Assembly (NCBI GenBank): GCA_958427145.1
Contig: CAUAAZ010000052.1
Coordinates: forward strand, 1-5,766
DNA: 5,766 nucleotides
Source of the DNA: an uncultured Collinsella sp.
GTDB lineage: Bacteria > Actinomycetota > Coriobacteriia > Coriobacteriales > Coriobacteriaceae
Direction of reading: 5' to 3'
The first letter of the stretch is position 1, and every line of letters begins with the position of its first letter. The notes under the pieces were generated by a model that worked only from the letters and a program-made list of their open reading frames with translations, did not search any database and was not told the origin of the DNA. This document shows, piece after piece, positions 1-5,599 of the stretch. The position numbers were made by a program, and so were the translations under genes.

Positions 1-7
1 GAATCGG

Positions 8-1087
8 CTAAAGTGCGATGGCGAAATTGGTTGTTTTTACAGTAGCGCTAACACCGTGGACCCCGCGCGCGAGCAGCGCCTCCCGCCTCTCGACCAGCCT
101 CCGCACGCCCTTGGCGGCATGCCTCCGGGCGCCCCGGTCCGGGGCCTGGCCCCTGGCGAGGTCCTTCGGCCGCCCCGAGCACGTCAGGTAGTGCCACGCG
201 GCCTCGACCAGCGTCTTCCTCAGGTGCTTGTTGCCAGCCTTGGTGATCGCGCCCCTGCGGTCGCTCTCCCCGCTGGAGTGCTCGGAGGGCGTCAGGCCGA
301 CCCACGCCGCGAACGAGCGGGCGTTCCTGAACCTCGAGAACTCGCCGGCCTCGAACACGAGGTCGGCGGCCGTCGCGGTGTCTACGCCCTTGAGGCAGCG
401 GAGGGAGTCGACCCTCTTCCTCCACCTGGGCTTGCGGGCCTCGGCCTCGACGAGCCCCTCGAGCCTCGCCTTCTCCTCCGCCGCCCGCCTGACCGCGTCG
501 ACGTAGTAGGCGAGCACGTCGTTGTCGGCCCTCTCCGCGAACCTTATCGACTCGATCCAGGACCAGTGCGCCCGGGTCCAGTTGCCCTTCCTGCGGCCGG
601 TGGGCGTCCTCTCGTCGAAGACGAGCCCGTGCCTGAGCAGGAACTTGGAGAGCCGCTGCTTCGAGCGCGAGAGGTCGTCCCTCGCGTCCTCGAGCGCCCT
701 GGTCAGGTCGCGGGCGGCCTCGCACTCGTCGTCGGGGACCCACACCTCGACCACGTTGCCGACCGACAGCATGCGGGCGAGGAACTCGGCGTCGTTGCGG
801 TCGTTCTTCCTGCGCCTGTCCGCGCTGGGCTTGATCATCTTCGAGACGGCGCCGACCACGCAGTCGACCCCCAGGCCGGAGAGCCTCTTCTGCAGGTCGA
901 AGCCCGTGACCCCGGACTCGTACACGCACCTGGCCCTGGGGTCCACGGAACGGACCCACTCCGCGACGGCGCCGGCGTCGTAGCCGAAGGTCGCGGCACG
1001 TACCTCCCCGGTCATGACGTCGAGGGAGACTGCCTTTATCGAGCGGGCGTGGACGTCGAGGCCGACGAAGGTGGTAGTATCGAGCAT
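8..1087 (-). CDS. IS110-family transposase (DEDD recombinase)
   Basis: This is the recombinase of an IS110 element, which cuts and rejoins donor and target DNA using a RuvC-like DEDD domain and a separate C-terminal domain with a catalytic serine. Counting from the ATG at 1087 (359 aa), the acidic set is D11 (in GLDVH), E57 (in VYESG), D96 and D99 (in KNDRNDAE), the usual order and spacing. A charged, probably coiled-coil linker spans about residues 120-150 and 195-220. The C-terminal domain has CLKGVDTATA near 231 and the conserved block SEHSSGES...GAITKAGN near 268-286, which carries the likely nucleophilic serine. I chose the start at 1087 because GGAAGGGG lies 5 nt upstream of it. An in-frame ATG at 1102 would add five residues but has no ribosome binding site. 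The final 14 or so residues are encoded by AT-rich codons unlike the rest and lack the usual ARELxxFxW-type ending, so the 3' end may be truncated and fused to flanking sequence. Family assignment is firm; activity is uncertain. Confidence 0.93.
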   Translation of the reverse strand: MLDTTTFVGLDVHARSIKAVSLDVMTGEVRAATFGYDAGAVAEWVRSVDPRARCVYESGVTGFDLQKRLSGLGVDCVVGAVSKMIKPSADRRRKNDRNDAEFLARMLSVGNVVEVWVPDDECEAARDLTRALEDARDDLSRSKQRLSKFLLRHGLVFDERTPTGRRKGNWTRAHWSWIESIRFAERADNDVLAYYVDAVRRAAEEKARLEGLVEAEARKPRWRKRVDSLRCLKGVDTATAADLVFEAGEFSRFRNARSFAAWVGLTPSEHSSGESDRRGAITKAGNKHLRKTLVEAAWHYLTCSGRPKDLARGQAPDRGARRHAAKGVRRLVERREALLARGVHGVSATVKTTNFAIAL

Positions 1088-1089
1088 GG

Positions 1090-1183
1090 GAGCCCCTTCC
1101 ATGAATGCGGCGTGGCCGCCACGGTTGGATTAGACACTCACCATTGTCGGCCTAATCCGCGGTCTTTCATGCAGCAGGGGCTC
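1090..1183 (-). ncRNA. structured IS110 leader, candidate bridge RNA segment
   Basis: On the minus-strand transcript this region can fold into a closed multibranch structure. The outer stem pairs 1177-1183 with 1090-1096 (GAGCCCC with GGGGCTC). A second stem pairs 1166-1171 with 1100-1105 (CATGAA with TTCATG). Inside are a 7-bp hairpin, 1152-1158 with 1127-1133 (GGATTAG with CTAATCC, 18-nt loop), and a 5-bp hairpin, 1119-1123 with 1111-1115 (3-nt loop). In the IS110 group the bridge RNA that specifies donor and target is known to come from the non-coding end upstream of the recombinase, so position and structure fit. The true RNA may begin further upstream, near 1260, where a weaker imperfect hairpin is visible. 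The 3' side of the outer stem contains the GGGG of the recombinase ribosome binding site. That this is a bridge RNA is inference. Confidence 0.45.
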
Positions 1184-1281
1184 TCAATGTTTTTATGTCC
1201 TGCTCATATCGTCTGTACCGGCAGTTTGGGACACTCCTTGCTTCAAGAGGCTGGCGTGTGTCAACCTATTCTCGTTGCAGT

Positions 1282-1320
1282 AAAAAAATCGCCCCGTTCT
1301 TGGTTGAGGACGGGGCGATT
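1282..1320 (-). terminator. Rho-independent terminator of pepT
   Basis: Read on the minus strand, an 11-bp perfect stem (1320-1310 with 1297-1287) holds a GC-rich core, CGCCCCG, and is extended by about three more pairs around a 6-nt loop. It is followed directly by a run of seven T (1288-1282, sharing its first two with the stem). It begins 26 bp after the pepT stop codon, so it is the natural end of that transcript. It also insulates the IS110 element from pepT transcription. Confidence 0.9.
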
Positions 1321-1346
1321 CGTCTTTTGGACTTGTGCAGCCAGGC

Positions 1347-2594
1347 TTATGCAAAGCGGGCGACGAGCTCCTGGAGCACGTCGGTCATCTTGACGAGCGA
1401 ACTGACCGGGACGAACTCGTTGACGCCGTGGTAGCAATAGCCGCCGGTGGAAAGGTTGGGGCAGGGCAGACCGCGGAACGACAGCTGAGCGCCGTCGGTG
1501 CCGCCGCGAATCGGCAGCACTTGGGGCTCAACGCCGCAGGCAAGGTAGGCTTCCTTGGCAACATCAATAAGCTCGGGATAGTCACGAACGATCTCGGCCA
1601 TATTTCGATACTGCTGCTTAATCTCGACCGTCACGCGCTCCTCACCCAGACGCTGGTTGAGCATCGAGGCGGCGGCATCAACAAGGTCGAGTTTCTGCTG
1701 GAACTTGGCGGCGTCATGGTCGCGGACGATATAGCGCGCTGTGGCGTGATCGACGGTCGCAGATACACCCTCAAGGTGATAAAAGCCCTCGTAGCCTTCC
1801 GTATACTCCGGGCGCTGCACGTAGGGGAGCAACGCGTTGAAGTCACAGAACAGATTGCCTGCGTTGACCATACGGCCCTTAGCGTCGCCCGGGTGGATGG
1901 ACTGGCCCTCAAAGCGGACGGTCGCCTCGGCGGCGTTAAAGCACTCCCACTCCAGCTCGCCGATGGGGCCGCCGTCGACCGTGTAGGCGTACTTGCAGCC
2001 AAAGGTATCGATATCCAACAGCTCGGCTCCGTGGCCGATCTCCTCGTCAGGGCAGAAGCAAATGCCGAGTGCGGGATGGGGCAGAGAAGGGTCCTGAGCG
2101 ATACGCGCGACAAGCGACATGATCTCGGCGACGCCTGCCTTGTCGTCCGCGCCCAGCAGCGTGGTGCCATCGCTGCAGACCAGGTCCTCACCCGCGAGGT
2201 CATTCAGGGCGGGAAGCTTGGCGGTACTCATGGCAACGGGCTTACCGTCAACCGTGCCGCAGACCAGGTCGCCGCCTTCGTAGTGTACGATGTGCGGCTT
2301 CACGCCGGCGCCCGGTGCAACTTCGGTGGTGTCGAGATGGGCGATCAGGCCCAGGGCGGGCTTGTCCTCAGCGCCCGCACTTGCGGGGATATGCGCGCAG
2401 ACATAGGCGTGCTCGGTCACGTGGGCATCTTCCGCACCAAGCTCGCGCAGCTCTTCAGCCAGCACGTTGGCAAGGTCAAACTGAACGGCGCTCGAGGGTA
2501 CCTGGTCGCAGTTTGCATCCTCGGACTGCGTGTTGATCTGGACGTAGCGCAAAAAGCGTTCAAGGACATCGGGGCTCGTGGTGGTGTTTTCCAT
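1347..2594 (-). CDS. pepT: Peptidase T (tripeptide aminopeptidase, M20 family)
   Basis: This cytoplasmic di-zinc aminopeptidase removes the N-terminal residue from tripeptides in the last steps of peptide catabolism. The 415-aa product matches the family length (about 410). Metal and catalytic residues typical of PepT are all visible: H86 and D88 in IAHLDT, the bridging D150 in GADDKAG, the catalytic base E184 with E185 in PDEEIG, D207 in TVDGG, and H389 in YCYHGVNEF. The dimerisation (lid) domain lies roughly between residues 215 and 325. I chose the ATG at 2594 because the protein then starts, as in other PepT, shortly before LERFLRYVQINTQS, and because GGAG (2603-2606) lies 8 nt upstream. 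An ATG at 2690 would add a 32-residue tail not seen in the family and would run through the promoter region. The gene is monocistronic, with its own terminator, and diverges from the metalloregulator. No signal peptide is seen. Confidence 0.96.
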   Translation of the reverse strand: MENTTTSPDVLERFLRYVQINTQSEDANCDQVPSSAVQFDLANVLAEELRELGAEDAHVTEHAYVCAHIPASAGAEDKPALGLIAHLDTTEVAPGAGVKPHIVHYEGGDLVCGTVDGKPVAMSTAKLPALNDLAGEDLVCSDGTTLLGADDKAGVAEIMSLVARIAQDPSLPHPALGICFCPDEEIGHGAELLDIDTFGCKYAYTVDGGPIGELEWECFNAAEATVRFEGQSIHPGDAKGRMVNAGNLFCDFNALLPYVQRPEYTEGYEGFYHLEGVSATVDHATARYIVRDHDAAKFQQKLDLVDAAASMLNQRLGEERVTVEIKQQYRNMAEIVRDYPELIDVAKEAYLACGVEPQVLPIRGGTDGAQLSFRGLPCPNLSTGGYCYHGVNEFVPVSSLVKMTDVLQELVARFA

Positions 2595-2714
2595 AAAGAC
2601 CGCTCCAATCTTGGTCGTCGTGTGCAACAAGAACTCTAGCACGGTATGCCACGGCATACCACGACGCTTGGATGGGGTAGAATCAGCCATTGAATGCAGA
2701 AGGGACGGAAGATC
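2595..2714. promoter_or_regulatory. Divergent promoter region of pepT and the DtxR-like gene
   Basis: These 120 bp separate two divergent start codons and must carry both promoters. For the plus-strand regulator, TAGAAT at 2678-2683 is a reasonable -10 element and would give a leader of about 25 nt; no good -35 is present. For pepT, the minus strand has TAGAGT (2638-2633) preceded by TGC, which resembles an extended -10. A perfect palindrome at 2643-2660 lies between the two -10 candidates. The promoter elements are weak matches read by eye, so only the regional assignment is secure. Confidence 0.45.
2643..2660. promoter_or_regulatory. 18-bp palindromic operator candidate
   Basis: The sequence is GGTATGCC, a 2-bp AC spacer, then GGCATACC: an inverted repeat with 8-bp perfect arms. 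It lies 54 bp upstream of the DtxR-like start codon, just where the -35 regions of both divergent promoters would fall. Dimeric regulators of the DtxR family bind palindromes of about this size, so autoregulation by the adjacent gene product is the simplest reading. It does not match the classical DtxR/IdeR box. The palindrome is seen directly; the binding protein is inferred. Confidence 0.5.
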
Positions 2715-3137
2715 ATGGATACGACAAATAGCTCGCGCGAACTACATCTGACGGTGGCGAACGAAGACTACTTGGAGTGCATGGTTCGCATTGAAAGCGA
2801 AGAGGGGGAAACCAACGGCGTGCGATCGGTCGACATCGCGCAGCGCCTTGGCGTCTCCAAGGCATCGGTCAATAAAGCGGTTTCGGCGCTCAAGGCATCC
2901 GAGCTTGTCGAGCAATCGCACTACGGCAAGGTAATCCTGACCGATCGCGGTCGCGAGGTCGGCACGGCTATCTGGTACCGTCATCGCCTCATCCGCACGT
3001 TTTTGGTTCAGGAGCTCGGTGTCGAATTTGAGCGAGCCGATTCCGAGGCCTGCATGATGGAGCATGCGCTATCCGAGGACACGATGAGCCGCTGGCTCGC
3101 CTATCTCGAAAAGCAGGGAATCAGCGTCGAGGAATAG
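2715..3137 (+). CDS. DtxR/MntR-family metal-dependent transcriptional regulator
   Basis: This is a short (140 aa) iron- or manganese-responsive repressor of the DtxR/MntR family. The N-terminal winged helix-turn-helix is at about residues 36-77, with the recognition helix in GVSKASVNKAVSALK, followed by a wing ending in ILTDRGR. The dimerisation and metal-binding domain follows (about 85-135). Aligned by eye with known members, the ligands would be D18 and E21 (NEDYLE, as in MntR), H90 (YRHRL), C113, E116 and H117 (ACMMEHAL). The Cys is the DtxR-like choice, so metal preference cannot be read off. There is no SH3 or FeoA-like C-terminal domain, as in the 142-aa B. subtilis MntR. The start at 2715 is preferred over the in-frame ATG at 2694 because it is preceded by AGGGACGGAAG and matches the family N-terminus. 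The stop lies 10 nt before the methyltransferase start, which suggests an operon. The upstream palindrome is a candidate autoregulatory site. Confidence 0.9.
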   Translation: MDTTNSSRELHLTVANEDYLECMVRIESEEGETNGVRSVDIAQRLGVSKASVNKAVSALKASELVEQSHYGKVILTDRGREVGTAIWYRHRLIRTFLVQELGVEFERADSEACMMEHALSEDTMSRWLAYLEKQGISVEE

Positions 3138-3147
3138 CGGGATATAT

Positions 3148-4041
3148 ATGGATACGAGTTATTACAACCGCTTTGGTGCCGAGGAACTTACGCGCCGCTT
3201 GTCGAGCGAGACCTTGTTGGCGCAGGGCCCCATGGGCAGTGTTCTGTTGAGTGAGTACGATGCCGCCGACATTCCACCGGCGTTTTGGAATCTGGCAGAG
3301 CCGCAGACCGTTTCTCGTATCCATCGCTTGTATGTCGCCGCCGGCGCGCAGGTGCTCATTACCAACACCTTTCAGGCATCGAGCTATGCCCTCAAGCACG
3401 ACCAGATTGCGCCGTCCGTGGCGGAGGTCAATCGCGGGGCCGTCGACGATGCCCGCCAGGCGCACCCTCAGCTGCTGCTAGGCTCGATGGGCCCGATCGG
3501 TATTGAGTGGTTTGCCGAGGACTCTGCCGAGTATCGTGAAATCCGAGGCATTGCGCGCGAACAGGCGCACGCCTTGCTCAACGCCGGCGTTGACGGTCTG
3601 CTGATCGAGACGGTGACGTCTATCCGTAATTTGCAGCCCATGCTTGCCGGCGCCCGAGATGCCGCCGATGGCATGCCTGTTCTGGTGAGTTTTGTCGTTG
3701 ACGATAAAGGCGACCTGTTGGGCGATGGCCTCAACATCGAGGCAGCCGTTTTGTACGCCGAAAAACACGGCGCAAACTCGGTTGGTGTTAATTGCTGTTC
3801 GCTTGCGGCTGCGAACACGGCGGTGCCCAGGATGGTTGCATCGGCGACTACTCCCGTCACGGTGCGTCCCAACGTAGGCGATCCGGTCCAGACTCAGGAT
3901 GGCCCCGTATGGCACGAGAACCCCGAAGCTTTCGCGCGCGCATGCATCGAATGGAGACATGCCGGTGCCGCAATGGTGGGCAGTTGCTGTGGAACCACGG
4001 CAATCACTACGGCCGCGATGGCCGAGGCGCTCGATATATAA
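3148..4041 (+). CDS. Homocysteine S-methyltransferase family protein
   Basis: This enzyme family transfers a methyl group to homocysteine to form methionine, using a TIM barrel with a thiolate-bound zinc. The 297-aa protein is one complete methyltransferase domain without folate, cobalamin or activation domains, so it resembles the N-terminal module of MetH or stand-alone enzymes of the MmuM/BHMT type. The zinc ligands are visible: C216 in VGVNCC and the pair C280-C281 in GSCCGT. Other conserved blocks are ITNTF (71-75), GSMGPIG (112-118) and LLIET (151-155), whose E154 corresponds to a homocysteine-contacting Glu. The usual LDGAMGT motif reads LAQGPMGS, with Q26 where the family has Asp. The methyl donor cannot be deduced. 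The ribosome binding site is poor: GAGGAA lies 13 nt upstream, inside the end of the regulator gene, which suggests translational coupling. A probable terminator follows the stop codon. Confidence 0.9.
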   Translation: MDTSYYNRFGAEELTRRLSSETLLAQGPMGSVLLSEYDAADIPPAFWNLAEPQTVSRIHRLYVAAGAQVLITNTFQASSYALKHDQIAPSVAEVNRGAVDDARQAHPQLLLGSMGPIGIEWFAEDSAEYREIRGIAREQAHALLNAGVDGLLIETVTSIRNLQPMLAGARDAADGMPVLVSFVVDDKGDLLGDGLNIEAAVLYAEKHGANSVGVNCCSLAAANTAVPRMVASATTPVTVRPNVGDPVQTQDGPVWHENPEAFARACIEWRHAGAAMVGSCCGTTAITTAAMAEALDI

Positions 4042-4044
4042 AGG

Positions 4045-4074
4045 GCAAAACCGCTCCATACGAGGCGTTTTTTT
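4045..4074 (+). terminator. Probable terminator after the methyltransferase gene
   Basis: A short stem pairs CGC (4052-4054) with GCG (4065-4067) and TC (4055-4056) with GA (4062-4063), with one bulged G, and is followed at once by seven T (4068-4074). An upstream run of four A (4047-4050) can extend pairing into the T run. The stem is weak for an intrinsic terminator, but its position, 4 bp after the methyltransferase stop codon, is right. Some read-through into the mutase gene is possible. Confidence 0.55.
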
Positions 4075-4080
4075 ATTGCT

Positions 4081-4164
4081 TGCATGTCCTCGGCAGCATT
4101 TGCCCAAATGGTGAATGCTGGTGCCGGCAGGTTGCCGAGTGCATGTTGCGGGTATACCCCATGC
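4081..4164 (+). promoter_or_regulatory. Structured leader upstream of the mutase gene
   Basis: On the plus strand, TGCATG (4081-4086) can pair with TGCATG (4140-4145), and CTCGGCA (4089-4095) pairs perfectly with TGCCGAG (4133-4139). These enclose a 9-bp hairpin, 4096-4104 with 4110-4118 (two G-T pairs, 5-nt loop), and the palindrome TGCCGGCA (4122-4129). The segment GCATG (4141-4145) can instead pair with CATGC (4160-4164), enclosing the perfect palindrome GGGTATACCC (4150-4159). The two folds exclude each other. It could be a cis-acting RNA, a small RNA or a DNA operator cluster; I recognise no known riboswitch class. A weak promoter reading (TTGCGG at 4146, CATGAT at 4169, 17-bp spacer) would place the palindrome inside the promoter. 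Confidence 0.4.
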
Positions 4165-4198
4165 GTACCATGATCCAAACACTGTGAGGTGTCTGCGC

Positions 4199-5599
4199 GT
4201 GTGCGCGATAATTCATTTTGGAACTGACGGTTGGCGCGCTCGCGTCGATGAGGACTTCACTGCCGATAACGTTGCCCGTATCGCCGATGCCGTCGGCGAG
4301 TTGTGGCAAAAGACCAATCCGGGCAAAACGGTATATATAGGGTTCGACACCCGGCCCCTGGCGCGCGAGTTCGCTGAGCTTGCGGCGGGCGTGCTAGCAG
4401 CGCACGGGCTAGACGCCGTGCTCGCTTCGCGACCTGTCCCGACCCCTGCCCTTACGTGGGCGGCGGCTTATGACGGTGAGGCGTGCGGCGCGCTCATGGT
4501 GACGGGGTCCCATCATCCGCAGGGCTATCTGTGCCTCAAGATTCGCATGGGTGACGGCTCGACCGCCAACCAGGATGTCATCGAAGAGCTCGAAGAGACT
4601 ATGGCTCCCGAGCCAATGGGGATCGAGGGGCAATATCGCACCGCGGATATCATTCCTGACTATATGCAGGCGGTGGCATCGTTTGTCGATGCCGAAGCCA
4701 TCCGCGCCGCGCACTTGCGCGTGGTTGTCGATCCCATGGGCGGCGCAGCCCAGGGCTATCTAGCCGACTTGCTGCGCGAGCTTGGCGTTGAGGTGCACGA
4801 GATTCACGCCGGGCAGGCGTCTGACCAAGAAGATATCTGCCCCGACCCCGTTGAACCGTGGGTGGACGCTTGCGAGCGCACGGTTATCGAGGACGGAGCT
4901 TGCGCTGGCCTGGTGACCGACGGCGACGCCGACCGTATCGGCGCGGTTGACGAGCGCGGCAGATATATACATCCGCATCAGATCATGGCGCTCGTTTTGG
5001 GCGACTTGGTTCAATTTCGTAATTTGGAGGGGCGCGTCGTCGTCAATCTTTCATGCTCGACGCTCGTGCGTCGCATTGCCGAGGCGCTTGGCTGCCGCGT
5101 GACCGTCAAACCAGTCGGTTTCAAATATATAGCGGCGGAGATGAAGAAGGGCGGCGTCCTCATGGGCGGCGAAGAAGCCGGTGGTATCGGCATCGCCGCG
5201 CATATGCCCGAGCGCGATGGAATCCTCGCCTGTCTGATTCTGTGTGAGCTTATGGCAAAGACGGACGCGCCTTTGGGCGTTCTGGTCGACCAACTCGAGG
5301 ACAGTTTTGGTAAGACGAGTTACGGTCGACGCGACTTGCGCCTTGAGGCCGAAGATGCCGAAACGTTACGAACCCTGCTGCCGGGCGTAAACCCCAAGTC
5401 GATTTGTGGCAAGGTGCCGCAAAACGTTAGTCATATGGACGGCTTGCGTCTGTCATTCGAGGATGACACGTGGCTGCTGGTCCGTCCTAGCGGGACCGAA
5501 CCAGTGGTGCGCGTCTACGCCGAGGGGTTCTCGGTGGAAGAACGTGATGAGTTGCTCGATGCTGGCTGTGCTTTAGCTAGGGGGACGTATCCGCTTTAA
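4199..5599 (+). CDS. Phosphoglucomutase/phosphomannomutase family protein
   Basis: This is a cytoplasmic alpha-D-phosphohexomutase that moves phosphate between the C1 and C6 positions of hexose phosphates via a phosphoserine enzyme, feeding cell-wall, exopolysaccharide or glycogen precursors. Counting from a GTG at 4199 (466 aa), all four family motifs are present: the phosphoserine loop TGSHHPQGY with S104, the Mg loop DGDADR (241-246), the sugar-specificity loop GGEEAGG (323-329), and the phosphate-binding loop RPSGTEP (429-435). FGTDGWRA at residues 7-14 is the typical N-terminus. The GTG start is chosen because GAGG (4186-4189) lies 9 nt upstream and the protein begins as in relatives. 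The in-frame ATG at 4115 would add 28 atypical residues encoded by the structured leader. The loop reads SHHP rather than the common SHNP and is followed by GYLCLK instead of YNGxK. Substrate (glucose, mannose or glucosamine phosphate) cannot be assigned. Confidence 0.92.
   Translation: MCAIIHFGTDGWRARVDEDFTADNVARIADAVGELWQKTNPGKTVYIGFDTRPLAREFAELAAGVLAAHGLDAVLASRPVPTPALTWAAAYDGEACGALMVTGSHHPQGYLCLKIRMGDGSTANQDVIEELEETMAPEPMGIEGQYRTADIIPDYMQAVASFVDAEAIRAAHLRVVVDPMGGAAQGYLADLLRELGVEVHEIHAGQASDQEDICPDPVEPWVDACERTVIEDGACAGLVTDGDADRIGAVDERGRYIHPHQIMALVLGDLVQFRNLEGRVVVNLSCSTLVRRIAEALGCRVTVKPVGFKYIAAEMKKGGVLMGGEEAGGIGIAAHMPERDGILACLILCELMAKTDAPLGVLVDQLEDSFGKTSYGRRDLRLEAEDAETLRTLLPGVNPKSICGKVPQNVSHMDGLRLSFEDDTWLLVRPSGTEPVVRVYAEGFSVEERDELLDAGCALARGTYPL

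Larger units (their letters stand above)
8..1264 (-). mobile_element. IS110-family insertion sequence (possibly 3'-truncated)
   Basis: The element is recognised from its single recombinase gene and the structured non-coding region upstream of it. Members of this family usually have no classical terminal inverted repeats and make no target duplication, so the ends cannot be fixed by eye. The right boundary must lie between the structured leader (ending near 1183) and the pepT terminator (starting near 1282); I placed it at 1264 arbitrarily. The left boundary may be as far right as about position 55, where base composition changes sharply. GC content is visibly higher than in the flanking genes, which suggests acquisition from a higher-GC relative. 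The insertion lies just downstream of pepT and does not disrupt it. Confidence 0.8.

Noticed and set aside
1259..1264. TTGACA on the minus strand as a transposase promoter
   Set aside because: It is a perfect -35 hexamer, but no -10-like sequence is found 16-18 bp downstream. It could act only if joined to another sequence, for example in an excised circle, which cannot be judged here.
56..1393. Long plus-strand open frame opposite the transposase (445 aa)
   Set aside because: It is a GC-driven shadow of the IS110 gene. It is rich in Pro, Arg and Gly with no domain, and it continues through the IS leader and pepT terminator.
1335..2639. Plus-strand open frame of 434 aa opposite pepT
   Set aside because: It is antisense to a clearly functional pepT with intact catalytic residues, has no recognisable family and starts within the pepT 3' end.
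3478..4182. Minus-strand open frame of 234 aa opposite the methyltransferase
   Set aside because: It overlaps a well-supported gene, has no motif, and crosses the terminator and structured leader.
4115..4198. N-terminal extension of the mutase from the ATG at 4115
   Set aside because: There is no ribosome binding site, the residues are unlike the family, and the DNA folds as a leader. GTG at 4199 has GAGG at good spacing.
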